From contig CAWZYM010000247.1 of the NCBI GenBank assembly GCA_963966185.1, positions 235,001 through 299,000 on the forward strand: DNA of 64,000 nucleotides, given 5' to 3'. The number at the start of each line of letters is the position of its first letter. Within the stretch, counting starts at the first letter, position 1. Of the stretch, positions 43,952 through 54,824 are shown piece by piece. The position numbers and the translations under genes were made by a program. The notes under the pieces are model-generated. The model saw nothing but the letters and a program-made list of their open reading frames with translations, was not told the DNA's origin and did not search any database. The DNA comes from Rhabditoides inermis (lineage: Eukaryota; Nematoda; Chromadorea; Rhabditida; Rhabditidae).

Positions 43952-44158
43952 ATATGTCCTTTTGTTAAATTTCATAGAAATTTTGAATATGTGCTGAATT
44001 ATGACTATTCATATGGATTTTATCAAAAACTACTATCTCTCACTCACTCTGTTCTCTCCTTCTCTTTGTCCCTTCTCTCTCTTTCACTGTTCCTTCTCTC
44101 TCTCTCTCTCTCTCACACACACTGTTCTCTCTCACTCTTTCACTCTCTCACTTTCTGC

Positions 44159-44198
<40 letters not shown>

Positions 44199-44982
44199 CT
44201 TTATATTTTCTGCTCTTCTATCAACGTTGACAAATACTAACACAAACTTTCGGCCGTTCTCTCTCTCTTCTTCACTCTCATGTACCACAGATCACACGTT
44301 ACGTTTCGGATCGCCGTTACGTTTCACAAAAACGTTTTTCCCCACATATTCTCTCACTACCGTTCGGAGTCGCGCCTACTGCGCTCTTTCTCCTGGTTAT
44401 AGTTGGCGGACCCAAAACAACGCAAACCCGGCGCGAATGAGACGCTGGCGGCGGCGGCGCGAACTACACTCAAAGTGCGAGTTGGAGAACACGGGCAGAA
44501 AACGCCGAGAGAGTACGCTTTCGGGAGAGAGTCAGCGTTACCGGACACGACTTCCGAAACTAACATGAATTGGATGAGTTCACATTCCTGCTAACATTAT
44601 TTTTGGATATAGCTTCTTGAAAATTCTGGCGCGAGCCCTATCCTAAGCCAAAAGAGAGGGCGCTGCGCGCCCTCTCTAATTCTCACTGATTGTGAGTGTT
44701 TCCGTTTTGCTCATGTTAGGGTCGTTTAACGCGGAAATGAAAATTTTACTGAAGCTATCGTGCAAACCCACAGACCCACACTTTTGTTTTGCTCAATCGC
44801 TAAGTTCTTTGACGTGTTCGTTGTAAGTGCGACACAATACAGATATTTACATCTTTTGTTTGATATATACCCCACACCCCCGAGTAATTGAGTATTTGTC
44901 ATTTCCCTAAGCCAGTTTGTTTTGATAATTGGCAATAGTGGATATCCTAACGTGTGTATACTTGTGAGCGGTCGATTCCAGG
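43952..44982. other. Gene-free stretch, CT tracts
   Basis: Several long (CT)n tracts (44030-44205) and a hairpin AGAGGGCGCTGCGCGCCCTC near 44656. A 63-codon frame at 44403 lacks an ATG and other support. Confidence 0.4.
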
Positions 44983-46557
44983 ATGCATGGTGATAACTGT
45001 TCCATCGCTAAAGCTGCTGTGTGGAACACTTCACTCATTGTAGCTTCTCTCCCAAGTGTGAGTGACTTTTATGGTCATCGTGAAATGCGAACATTTCAGT
45101 TTGCGATGGCTTTTATCACGTGGTACTTGTGTTTTTTCATCATCAAAAACGTTATTCCTCGGTTATTCGTGCATGTCAATTTCAAAGTGTGTTGTTGACA
45201 TATGCAATTTTTGTTTTGTTTACATATGCAACAGTATTGCAGATTTTGTTGAGCACAACAAATTCAATGTATCTACTGAACTCTTTTGGAAATGGTTTTC
45301 ATTATGTATAAACTTCAGTTATTTGTAACACCGTTCTGTGAACAATTTTCAGATAGTTGTTTTTGCCAAGAACATCTTACTGCCAGAATGTGATTCATTT
45401 TTCACCGAGTTTCACTGTACAATATATCGGATGATGTTCAATACAAGCTATGTTGCGTATATATTTCTACAAGTGAGCTTGTTCGTAGTTTGCAGTGTAC
45501 ATAATGACATAGAGATATCACAAATTCTCGAAAGATTCGTTGCAAACAGATGTAAGGAACGCTACGCTTTTTTTCGGGGCGACTGGGAGTTGCTCTAGCA
45601 CTGATATCGGTGAGCTTCATGTACAAGTCGTGTTTGTCATTGTAACAACTCTCTGCAGATAGCTACTCCTTTCATGTTTTCTCTCTGGATGCACCAGAAT
45701 GTGGATCTGTTTTCGGAAACTGTCAATTGCGACTTCCCATCAGAACAATATGGAGACAGGGTTACTTATATTTGATACAAATCTATTAGCATTTTTTTTT
45801 CGAATCAGCGTTGTGATGAAGCATAACGATCGTACCTTATCAGATGTACTCGATAGCGACAACAATGACGATCATCTCACTCGGATGTCTAGTGATCTAC
45901 TTGGCTACTATGTTTTACATGAACTATCGCAGAAATCGCGTGCGGTACGTTTTCTTGAAAAAAGGAGCCCTACCGCTGTCGGCTGTTCGCTCATCGGATC
46001 TTTTCCAACGGCACATACGCGAGAGTGCAAGAGAGCACGAGATAAGATTAGAACGCAGATTGGCGGATGTTAGGAAAAAAGTGTTCAGAGCGGTCTGTTC
46101 GTTTCTGATCACCGCGCGTCGTTGCTCATCTAGACTTGAGAAGTCGTTTTTTTTCAGCGCGTTCAACCTGCAGGAGGCGTTCCTCACGCAGGAGAACAAC
46201 GCCATTCTCGCCCTGTTCTGGCCGCTTGTCGTTTGCCACGCTGTCTTCTTCAGCCTCGACCTGCTCACCTGGCAAGTCACGTTCTTTCAGTGGCTCGGAC
46301 CCGACCCCACCGTCTATGACATATTCTTCCGCGCCGCGAATGTGAGTGTGGAAGGTGACACATGTTGAGATCGCGTGAATGCGGTTTGATTGTAGATGAT
46401 CTCTCTATACACGACGGTCGCTCCAGTTGTGTTGATCTGGGCGACGAGTCGGTTTGAGCGGCGGAGACTGCAACAGCTGCACTCGAACCTCGACAAGAAT
46501 CTTCGCACCGAGCAGATACACAACTACAACCAGAACTGGGGTGTGTCGAGGACATGA
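44983..46557 (+). CDS. Sra/Srab-like 7TM chemoreceptor
   Basis: Exons 44983-45057, 45100-45186, 45243-45305, 45353-45609, 45659-45760, 45844-45944, 46158-46341 and 46396-46557. The fourth needs either a 38-nt intron (GTAAGG to GGGAG, about 45554-45591) or a one-base correction in a T-run near 45577. With the intron the total is 993 nt, 330 residues. Sra-type marks are FVHVNFKILLSTTN, CDSFFTEFHC, ILERFVANR, the FNLQEAFLTQENN intracellular motif and a C-terminal helix MISLYTTVAPVVLIW followed by a basic tail. The ligand is unknown. If the T-run shift is real and no intron exists, the gene is broken. Confidence 0.65.
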
Positions 46558-46989
46558 AACGGCCGCGTAGTCACTTCCTGGTTGATGTATCTTGATGTAT
46601 CAACTATTCACGTACACTACACTGCGACTAGTGTCTGAACAACACGTAACGTTGTGTTTCTTTGTTGAAAAGAATCCTGTCATGTTTTATTGCTATCGTT
46701 GTTTTTCTCTTTTTTTCTATCGCATAGATTGAATTGACTTCCGTTTGTTCATTGTTGTGTATTATCATCACGTGTTATTGATCAACAGTGAGTAAACGTT
46801 ATTATGACAACCTGTCTAGAAACTCACGTTCACTACTACAGTAAAATCACATCTGTAAAGTGTTCAAGCGGTTAGATTTAGATAATAATGTGGTTTATAG
46901 GCGAAGGAACTATTGTTTTTGAACAGGATCAAATGACGAGAGATAATTGAAAAAAAGTTCTGTCTCTCTCGACACACTATCTTGTTACT
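46558..46989. other. Intergenic
   Basis: Nothing recognised. Confidence 0.4.
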
Positions 46990-47296
46990 AGATATGTGTT
47001 TATGAGGCACAGTGGCAACTTATTTCTGCCACAACCTGCCACAACTTCTCAGGATCAACGCGAGAGTAAAACTTTTAGCGGTGGCGAGAATTGAACCCGC
47101 GAGCTCGGTGTCACAAAAGTGGCGCTCATGCACGACCCATCAAGCAAGTGAAAGAGATTTGTTCGATTGCGCATACGCATAAGCCTCCGAGCAAATTTTT
47201 TGCAGTACTGAAACGTTTAATGGTGGTTCATCCGTGTTTAAACCCATTTTGAGTTCGAAAAAATCTGCTGCTGCTGCAAAAAAAACTATTGCATTT

Positions 47297-47480
47297 CGCG
47301 ACGGTAGCGCAGTGGATGTTTGCGTGGCTCTCAATAGAAAGGTCACGGGTTCGATGTCGCCCGTGGGCCGAAAGAAGTTCCGCTACCGCGGTGGGGTGGC
47401 GACCACCCTGACACGTTAACAGCTGCTAGCCAGAAGACACAACGTCATCGTGGATTCTCATTGCTGATTTTCTAGAGCTA
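47297..47480 (+). repeat. tRNA-derived SINE, copy 1
   Basis: It starts GCGACGGTAGCGCAGTGGAT (A box) and has CACGGGTTCGATGTC (B box) about 47 bp further on. The tRNA-unrelated part GGTGGGGTGGCGACCACC and GCTAGCCAGAAGACAC-AACGTCAT matches the copy at 51549-51855. The 3' end is not defined here. Confidence 0.7.
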
Positions 47481-48056
47481 TAACACCTAGTACTCTACTG
47501 TCGCTCCATGTCATTGTTCACAAGCATTTCATGTGTGACGCATCCTTGTGATGTAATAAGTTCAATTCAGATCTACATTTCTCTCTTCCAGATCCTGTCT
47601 CGTCCTCATTTTTTTCTTACTAAGGAGAAATAAACGCTAGATTATCGATGGAATAACAAACACAAAATTTTGCAGTTCACTATCACACTTGAGTCTGCAA
47701 TTATGCATTATGGGTTATGGCAATGTGGTGTTAGTAAATGCCTCTGTAGGTTTATGGGAAAACCGCATGCAATCACCTTTCGGAAAATATATGTTTTTAT
47801 ACACAAACACTCTTCACAACACTACAGTGATTTGTTTGAAACGTGAAAGAAAGAAAAAAACAAGCTAGTTCTTGCTCTCTGAATGACATTGTCTATGTAC
47901 TACATAAGTACTACATTATAGATTAAAGCTCTAAAGTAGTAGCATAGTCCGTATAGTACAAGAAATATGAACCACTTTTAGGGTGACTCCACTGAGCGTA
48001 CCGCAGATATTTCATCACGGACTTTCAACTCACAAGAGTATAAGATTGTTTCCTCA

Positions 48057-48375
48057 TTTAAAGGGAGTGTACATTCTGAATTCCGAAGTTGAGTTAGCAC
48101 AAGGGTGTGAAAATATATGGAAAACGACTCAGTTTTGTTAATAGAACTATTTGCTGAAAACGTCTGTAAATTGGTGAAAATTGAGCGCCAAATGTATCAA
48201 AATGCAGAAATTGGTGCCAATTGGTGCCAATTTACAATGTTCAACAGAATTTTTCACCGACTTATAGTTATCTCCGACACATAGTTGCATTGACAAAAGT
48301 ACATCATTTTCAACATATTTTCACATCCTGGTGCTAACTCAACTTCGAAGATCAGAGTGTACACTCCCTTTAATA
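48057..48375. repeat. MITE with about 60-bp terminal inverted repeats
   Basis: Left end TTTAAAGGGAGTGTACATTC and GAAGTTGAGTTAGCAC, right end GTGCTAACTCAACTTCGAAG and GTGTACACTCCCTTTAA. The inner parts TGTGAAAATAT and ATATTTTCACA continue the inversion. No coding sequence. Confidence 0.85.
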
Positions 48376-48747
48376 ACACATCCCGAACTAGCACTTTTAT
48401 ACTTCCATTAGTAATAAGTCGCCACTGTTCCTTTAATTTGCAAGAAAACAGAAATATGTAGATACAGCACTTTAGTTTCTTGTTTTCACACATCTTTTAG
48501 ATTTTGTAAAATCCAATTGGTGTGAGAATTGTAAGGCCATGAATCTCTTTACGTTGTTGTGGTGTTAGCTATTTTATGAAATCATTCAAATGAGCCGAAC
48601 TTGCGGCTCGCAAAACAGTGAACCGAAATTTTGGCTCTCTGTGGTTCTCGGCATACATAAGCAACAATCTTGTTGAATTCACCCAGCCCTGTGGTGTGGC
48701 AAACCACTCTTATGGTAGCCAGAAGGCCATACAGCACCATCTACGGA

Positions 48748-49120
48748 CTTAAAGGCACAGTGGCGCTTAGTTTTGACTTTTGAACATTGCTTGAGCCATA
48801 TAAACACGAAACAATCAAAGAAAACGCGAAAGAACGGCGTTACCTACACGCTTACCAACATCTGCACGTGCGAAGCTTGGTAAGGCGAATTCGAATTTCG
48901 CGCCAAAATGCTTATCCAAAAGTTGAGCTCTGTGCGCGTCTCGTCGATATGAGTTCGACGGTACATGTCGTTGTAGTGTTGTGCGTTGTGGTTACGCTCA
49001 CGGTTCACGGAGCAATCTACGCCGGTTCGATTCCCGCTACGTGCAATCAGTTTTGACAAGTTCTCATAATTGAATTTCGATCAACCTTGGTAACGCTAAA
49101 CGCCCCTGTGCCTTTAAAGG
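48748..49120. repeat. TIR element with tRNA-like sequence, family B
   Basis: Ends CTTAAAGGCACAGTGGCGCT and, inverted, ACGCCCCTGTGCCTTTAAAG. The plus strand contains a B box CCGGTTCGATTCCCG near 49022 with a degenerate A box (TGTAGTGTTGTGCG) upstream. The 3' portion (TTTTGACAAGTTCTCATA to AACCTTGGTAACGCT) is also found, decayed, at 62395-62505. Confidence 0.75.
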
Positions 49121-49165
49121 AACATACCACTCTGGTGTAAACTGCGACTGCTACGTGATAGAAGG

Positions 49166-49248
49166 TCAATCATTTTTCATCAATAAACTGTATCAATCAC
49201 TTTTCATCAATATAAACTGTATCAATCACTTTTCATCAGTAAACTGTA
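49166..49248. repeat. Three tandem copies of a 27-29 bp unit
   Basis: The unit is TCAATCACTTTTCATCA plus TAAACTGTA, with small indels between copies. Confidence 0.9.
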
Positions 49249-49352
49249 TGCTAAAAATGAATACAAGATGTAGAAAACGCGCCGCGAAATATTTTTTTCG
49301 TAGTTAGTGAGATTTACCGTTTTCGAGTGTATACTACCCTCTAGAGAGTAGT

Positions 49353-49436
49353 GAAAAGCTCAAACCAGAAAAACTGAAAAGCTCAAACCAGAAAAACTGA
49401 AAAGCTCAAACCAGAAAAACTGAAAAGCTCAAACAA
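49353..49436. repeat. Tandem 23-bp repeat, about 3.6 copies
   Basis: The unit AAAAGCTCAAACCAGAAAAA plus CTG is repeated almost perfectly. Confidence 0.92.
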
Positions 49437-49440
49437 GATA

Positions 49441-49825
49441 AAGATAAAGTTCTACAGCGATGGGTTATGATATAAATTACGTTGCGGTGGCGGGCAATGA
49501 TTTCGAGTTTCCATGCTAATGAAAATGCGAACTCCTCTTAGCTAACATGTGAATCCAACACATCGAAATTGCGAATCCCTCACAACCTAACAGCTTGTGG
49601 CGGGTTTGGAGCGTTTCACAGAGAATACCGCTTCTTCCACTCAATGTATCTAGCAACTATGTACACCATTCGATAGAGGAAACTTGAGGAAAGCGAACGA
49701 ACACCTAAAATACTCAAAAAGACGTCTTGGCAAAAATGTGATGGATGTGATGGATGTGGCACACATGCTACATGCATCAAGTTAGGTCGTTTCAAGTTTC
49801 TGTACTGTATCTTCTATTCTCAATC
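49441..49825. other. Intergenic before collagen copy 2
   Basis: No gene. The sequence becomes similar to the region before collagen copy 1 from about 49826 onward. Confidence 0.45.
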
Positions 49826-50043
49826 GTTGTGGTGCTTGGGTAGCTGAAAGTATGTCGCTGACACAAAAAATCACAGCTACCTATGTTTTTATACGTTGCA
49901 AAAACAAGCCAACTTCTAGCCGCGAGATAAAGTGGGCGCGGGTTCACTATCCAAGGTCAGTCTACGCGATGAGAGAACAGTGAGAGAGCGTGTGAAATGA
50001 GAGAGTGGGATGAACGGCGTTCAAATCACAACAGCTCGTGTCC

Positions 50044-50052
50044 GTATATAAG
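50044..50052 (+). promoter_or_regulatory. TATA box of collagen copy 2
   Basis: GTATATAAG in the same position relative to the ATG as in copy 1. The sequence around it is nearly identical between copies, so both genes probably share timing of expression. Confidence 0.7.
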
Positions 50053-50085
50053 CAGGTGCATCCTCGTTGTAGTCACCCACTCGCA

Positions 50086-51018
50086 ATGGAGCAGGACCCG
50101 AAGATCAAGGCGTACCGCCTCGTTGGCTATGCCGCCGTGTGCTTCTCCGCTGTCGCCGTCCTTTCGGTGTGCGTCACTCTCCCCATGGTATACAACTACG
50201 TACACCACGTACGCTCCACCATGTCCGCCGAACTCGACCAGTGCAAGGTACGGTAGCTGTGTTTGAGATACGGTAGATAGAAGTGAAGTACTGTACTTAC
50301 TGGTTTGTTGCAGACCTCCGTGAAGTCGACCTGGGCGGATGCGTACCGTCTCCGTGACTTCCCCGTTCTCGCTGCCAACAGGACCGCCCGTCAGGCGAAC
50401 CAGTGCCAGGGATGCTGCCTGCCCGGACCCGCCGGACCCCAGGGAACCCCCGGAGCCGCCGGACGCCCCGGAAAGCCCGGAGCCCCCGGACTCCCCGGAA
50501 ACCCCGGACGTCCTCCCCAGACCCCTTGCGAGCCGATCACTCCCCCTCCCTGCCCCGTGTGCCCCAAGGGACAGCCCGGAAACCCCGGACCTATGGGACC
50601 TCCCGGAGACAACGGAACCCCCGGAGCCCCCGGACCCAAGGGACACGATGCCGCCCCCGGACAGCCCGGAAACAAGGGACCCGCTGGACCCAACGGACAG
50701 CCCGGAAAGGCCGGAGCTCCCGGACAGCCCGGACAGCCCGGACAGAACTCTGCCCCCAAGCCCGGAGCCCCCGGACAGCCCGGACAGCCTGGAGCCCCCG
50801 GACCCCAGGGACCTGCTGGACAGCCCGGACAGGACGGAGCACCCGGACAGCCTGGACAGAAGGGACCCGCCGGACCTAACGGACAGCCTGGAAAGGACGG
50901 ACAGCCCGGACAGCCCGGACTTCCCGGAAAGGACGCCGAGGCCGGAGAGCCTGGAATCTGCCCCAAGTACTGCGCCATCGACGGAGGAGTCTTCTTCGAG
51001 GATGGAACTCGCCGCTAA
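50086..51018 (+). CDS. Cuticle collagen, copy 2
   Basis: Two exons (50086-50247, 50314-51018), 288 residues, exactly the same length and structure as copy 1, 9616 bp away. The signal-anchor, RTAR cleavage box, CQGCC and CPVC groups, Gly-X-Y blocks and the [19 protein letters not shown] end are all identical. The only amino-acid differences I find are in one stretch of the triplet region ([12 protein letters not shown] here, [12 protein letters not shown] in copy 1). The intron and about 250 bp upstream are also conserved. A poly(A) signal lies at 51044-51049. Either a recent duplication or gene conversion keeps the two alike. Confidence 0.95.
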
Positions 51019-51428
51019 GCGAACACTCGATCTCCTCTCATTTAATAAACATCCGCATTTCACGTGTTGTTGTTCACCTTGAAAACAATTTCCGACGATT
51101 TCCGTTCTACATGTGGCAAAAACATCGCATTAAAAGTAGTATACGGTGAACGTACAGCAAATATTGTTTGTTATCTTTTGTCTTTATGACCTTTTTTGAT
51201 GTTCTTTTGAAAACCGTTTAACTGTTATCAACTGACCGGATATACGTTCCAAAGTATTTATGTTTCCATAGCATTCAAACCTAGTCAACAAATTTTTCGA
51301 ACAAACTATAAATGCCTCGCAAACTATTACTAGAAGGCTTTGTAATTTTTTTCAACTCTTTTTCGACTAACATCTGATTGTCTTGCAAGATTTCAAGTTA
51401 TAGTATCTTTTTAAAAAGTTTCCTATTA
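51019..51428. other. Downstream flank of collagen copy 2
   Basis: Similarity to copy 1 ends about 65 bp after the stop. The rest is AT-rich with nothing recognised. Confidence 0.45.
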
Positions 51429-52190
51429 TAGTCGGATTAGATCCTATATGCCATCCGTGACATTTCACATGTTGTGCAGTTTTGTGCAACACAACGTGTA
51501 GGTTTTCGAATGTCCAAAACTCTTTCATTAGAGGACTCGATCCCGTGGACAAATATTGAGGGTGGCTAGCGCAGTGGATGTGCGCGCTGCTATCAAGCGG
51601 AAGGTCCCGGGTTCAATCCTCTCGGCGGCTAATGATGTACCGCTAGTCACGGTGGAGTGACGACCTCCCTCACAACTTTCATGAGCCTCTAGTCAGAAGT
51701 CTGTGACGTCATCTGATCCAAGTTCATTACATTCATCGATGGACCCCTTGTAAGCAGCTAGCGACTTGTACTCGAGAGCCTTAGGTCAGTCCCCTTATTG
51801 GCTAGGTCGACGGTTGTATAACTTGAATCTGCTGATAAACAAATTTTTTTTTAATACTCAGTGATTGCGCGCTGGCGGCGCGCTCTACCACTGCGCCATT
51901 GAGGCTCGTTCTGAGAAGTCATTGAATTTCGAAGACATGATTGCTCGTTATGTCTCATCATTGTACACTGAAGAAGCCAGTGGAGCTAGATGGGCTCTCT
52001 TTTCAATCTCCTAAACATTGCCTCTATGGCGCTGTGGTAGTGCGCGCCGCCAGCGCACAATGGCTGCGACAGGTCCATTGGTTCGATTCATACTAATGGA
52101 AGCGTTTTGGATATCTGACACACGTTGTGTTGCACAAAACTGCACAACACGTAAAATGTCACGGATGGTATATAGGATCCAATCCGACTA
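51429..52190. repeat. tRNA-foldback element, family A, interrupted by a SINE
   Basis: Termini TAGTCGGATTAGATCC (left) and GGATCCAATCCGACTA (right), flanked by TA. It has the same plan as 22879-23345: a minus-strand tRNA-like head with TGGCGCAGTGG, a spacer (about 51908-52018), and a plus-strand tRNA-like head (about 52021-52100, A box TGGCGCTGTGG, B box TTGGTTCGATTC). The left head is split by the SINE at 51549-51855. Confidence 0.85.
51549..51855 (+). repeat. tRNA-derived SINE, copy 2, inside a family A element
   Basis: It starts GTGGCTAGCGCAGTGGAT (A box), has CCCGGGTTCAATCCTC (B box), a tRNA-unrelated body (GGTGGAGTGACGACCTCCCT, CTAGTCAGAAGTCTGTGACG) and a T-rich tail. Flanking AATATTGAG and AATACTCAG may be an imperfect target-site duplication. 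It shares head and body with copy 1 at 47297. Confidence 0.75.
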
Positions 52191-52270
52191 TATTAAAAAT
52201 AGTTGGTTTGTGAAACAGTCAAAATCAACTACTTTCTCTAGGACGTTTTCTTCTTCTTTCCTTTTCTTCA

Positions 52271-52421
52271 ACCTATAGAGACCATATTTTCTTGTTTCGT
52301 ATATTATTATGTTATTATTCCTTATTTATATTCAACCCCATCCATATCTGCCGTTTTCCATGTTTTCACTTTTTGTTGCTATGTCGATTTTCTCATGTTA
52401 TCGGTAATAAATCTATCTATC
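52271..52421 (+). mobile_element. 5'-truncated LINE copy (3' UTR only)
   Basis: About 150 bp from ACCTATAGAGACCATATTTT to AATCTATCTATCT, identical by eye to 12120-12275, the 3' UTR of the LINE in the channel intron. A classic dead-on-arrival insertion of the same, recently mobile family. Confidence 0.9.
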
Positions 52422-52526
52422 TTTTGGAACCGCGACACTGACACCGGCGCGCGCCCTCTCTCACTCACAGGGAGGGCCGCCACGAATGTCCACAACGCGC
52501 TAACGCATTCCGCAGCCGATGGGCAC

Positions 52527-53743
52527 CGGCAGACTTTTTCGCGAGAGGAATGCGAAAATAATCGCAAAACTTTTAGCTTGAGAGATTCGCGAAACTACCC
52601 ATAATCGTGCGAATTCGTGATCATTTCGCTAAAATTTGGCGAATTCGAAGATATTCGCTTCCACTGAGAATTACACAGACTTGTTTTCTTTGTTATAATT
52701 GAAAACCTACTTCTTAGAGGTTGTGTGACATGTTTAACACCAAACATTTCAATAAGAACATTGTTTTGTCACTTGCGCACGCTTTTTTTCAAATTCGCAA
52801 AAACTTTTCGCGCGAATCGGGTGGCACGGGTGGCACCACAATGAGAATTTCAGAAGTTTGGATGTGGTATAGCAGTTTGTATAATAATGTAGATTGTTTC
52901 AAGCTGATTTCGAAAATATATAATGTTCATAGGGTTCATCGTTCACATTGCGCTCTAATTCCGCGCGGCGCGCGCGCACCCGAGCGCTCGCTCACACAGG
53001 GAAAGTGCGACAGAGGGCGGCTAGATCAAAGAACTGATGACGTCATTAATAGTTAAATTATGAATATAATCGTTTCTAAAAGTAGCACTACGCTTTGTTT
53101 GATTATAATCAATCAGTACTCGATGAATTACGTCTCTTATGACACCATGTTTCATTACTCATTTTGGGCAATGGCGGCTAGATCAAAGAAATATGACGTC
53201 ATCATATCACTCTTTATCGATTTTTAATACTTTACGGGGCACGTTTTCCCATAAATCGAATACCGTTGGAATCAGCGCGGAAGGGCGAATCGTTCTACGC
53301 TAATTAGAGCAAGTAACGTGTCCAGTCAGAAAATGTTACATGATTTCGACACAAATTCTACACCTCACGTTGCGGTCCCTAGGCACGAGTGCGCAACGAC
53401 TAATACGTCATAACTGCATACACATGTGGTCAATAAAGCTTCCACGATGTTTATGAAGTGTCTTTTCCATTATAAAGAATGAACAATATTCAGAAAAGTC
53501 AAGTTTCGTACATAGATTCGCGAGAAAGTAGCGAATCTGTGGTATCTCTCGTTTCGCAGCGAAAACGGAATTCGCGAAAAAAATTGCGATTCGCTGAAAT
53601 TTTCGCGCGAAAAAGTATGCCACTTATTTTCGCTATTTTTTGCCAAAAACATTTTTGCGATTCGCACTGCGATTCGCTAATCGATATGGCCTGCTAAAGC
53701 ATTGCACTTTTCGCGCGATTTCTTTCGCGAGAAAGTCTGCCCG
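52527..53743. repeat. Putative DNA transposon with CGCGAA-rich subterminal repeats
   Basis: Ends GGCAGACTTTTTCGCGAGAG and, inverted, CTTTCGCGAGAAAGTCTGCC. Both subterminal zones are full of TTCGCGAA/GCGATTCGC-like words. No transposase was found. Inside, GCGGCTAGATCAAAGAA occurs twice (about 53016 and 53169), each followed within about 10 bp by TGACGTCAT. No target-site duplication was confirmed. Confidence 0.55.
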
Positions 53744-54824
53744 AGGCCGAGTGCGGTTTCGCAATATCTTGCTTCAAACTCGACTAAAAGTTTCCAATAA
53801 GATTTTTTAAAGAGTACTTTAAGAAGTTTAAAGTAAAGAGTATTACAATAAAATGATTGGTATCACTTCAAACTCGAAAAACGTCGCTCAACTATGTGAA
53901 TGTAGCTTCCAGTAAGTAGCAATCAAGAATCTTTTGGTTCTTCTACAAATGTTCTGCGTCAAAGCAATTTTTTTTCTTCATTTTATCGCTTGCAGCTCAA
54001 TGGCGGTTTTCTGATAGTTATTTTGTTTTGCACGCTTTTGCGGGAAGTTGATTTTTTATATAGGGGGCACAAACGAATTAATGAAAATTTGAAAGTTTTG
54101 TTCATACTATCGTTTAATACACTACATACTAACGGTTGCTGAAAAACAATTTTAAACTCAAAAACAAGTTCGGAAATATTATTAATTTCTGAAATATCGT
54201 CATTCTTGAGGGGGCGAAAATGACGCCAATTTCCATCAATTAATGATTTTTCATATTGATGCATCAAATAGAAATGGACGCGGTCATGTTTACTGGATAG
54301 ACTCTGTCCTAATCTACAATACTGCAGAAGTCGCATCCAGTCCTATTCGATGCATCAAAAGTAATGACAGAACGGAATTGCGGAATCTGAGCGGAGTAAA
54401 ATATTCATCCTTTGAGCCCTCTATTTTTATAACGAATCTTTAATTTTTTGGTTTTGTTTTTTCCAGATGTTTTTTCCCCGATATCACATATATTGTTGTT
54501 GTTTTTACAAATATACATCGGAAAGTATTGTTTACTCTACGTCTAACAAATGTCGCATAAAAACCAAACGGACTATTTTTGAAGACATTACTTCATTCAC
54601 GCTTGAACAGATGTCCCCGAGCGGCGAGCGTCAGTTTTTTTTTCATTCCCGCTATTCTGCGCTCTGTTCTTTTCACATGTTTTCTTTCGCGTTCTCGTGC
54701 TTGGGCCGGGCCGATGGGCTAGCAGAAAATGCGAATAAGCTCATGTGTCGTTAACAACAGTCATTTCGTCTTTATAAACATGTTAACTTCAAAATAAAAA
54801 AGACACATTGTGCACACGCACGAA
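53744..54824. other. Gene-poor stretch with one unexplained frame
   Basis: A minus-strand open frame (54336-53983, 117 codons) begins with ATG and contains SKHDRVHFYLMHQYEKSLID and LVFEFKIVFQQPL. It has no recognised relatives or splice partners, and its last third is low-complexity. It may be a transposon or gene remnant. Confidence 0.3.

Larger units (their letters stand above)
46990..48441. repeat. Large family B element with nested insertions
   Basis: The left end GAGGCACAGTGGCAACTTAT and right end AATAAGTCGCCACTGTTCCT (then TTAA) are inverted copies of the family B terminus. A minus-strand tRNA-like segment (about 47150-47080) has the B box GCGGGTTCAATTCTC. A SINE (47297 on) and a MITE (48057-48375) lie inside. 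This reading as one element is inference from the ends; two overlapping decayed copies are possible. Confidence 0.55.

Noticed and set aside
44403..44594. 63-codon frame with a protein-like N-terminus
   Set aside because: It begins at a non-ATG codon, lacks splice or promoter support, and sits in otherwise non-coding sequence.
45186..45243. Frameshift in the Sra-like receptor at GTGTGTTGTTG
   Set aside because: A 56-nt intron ending ATTGCAG joins FVHVNFK to ILLSTTN in frame and gives the expected family motif.
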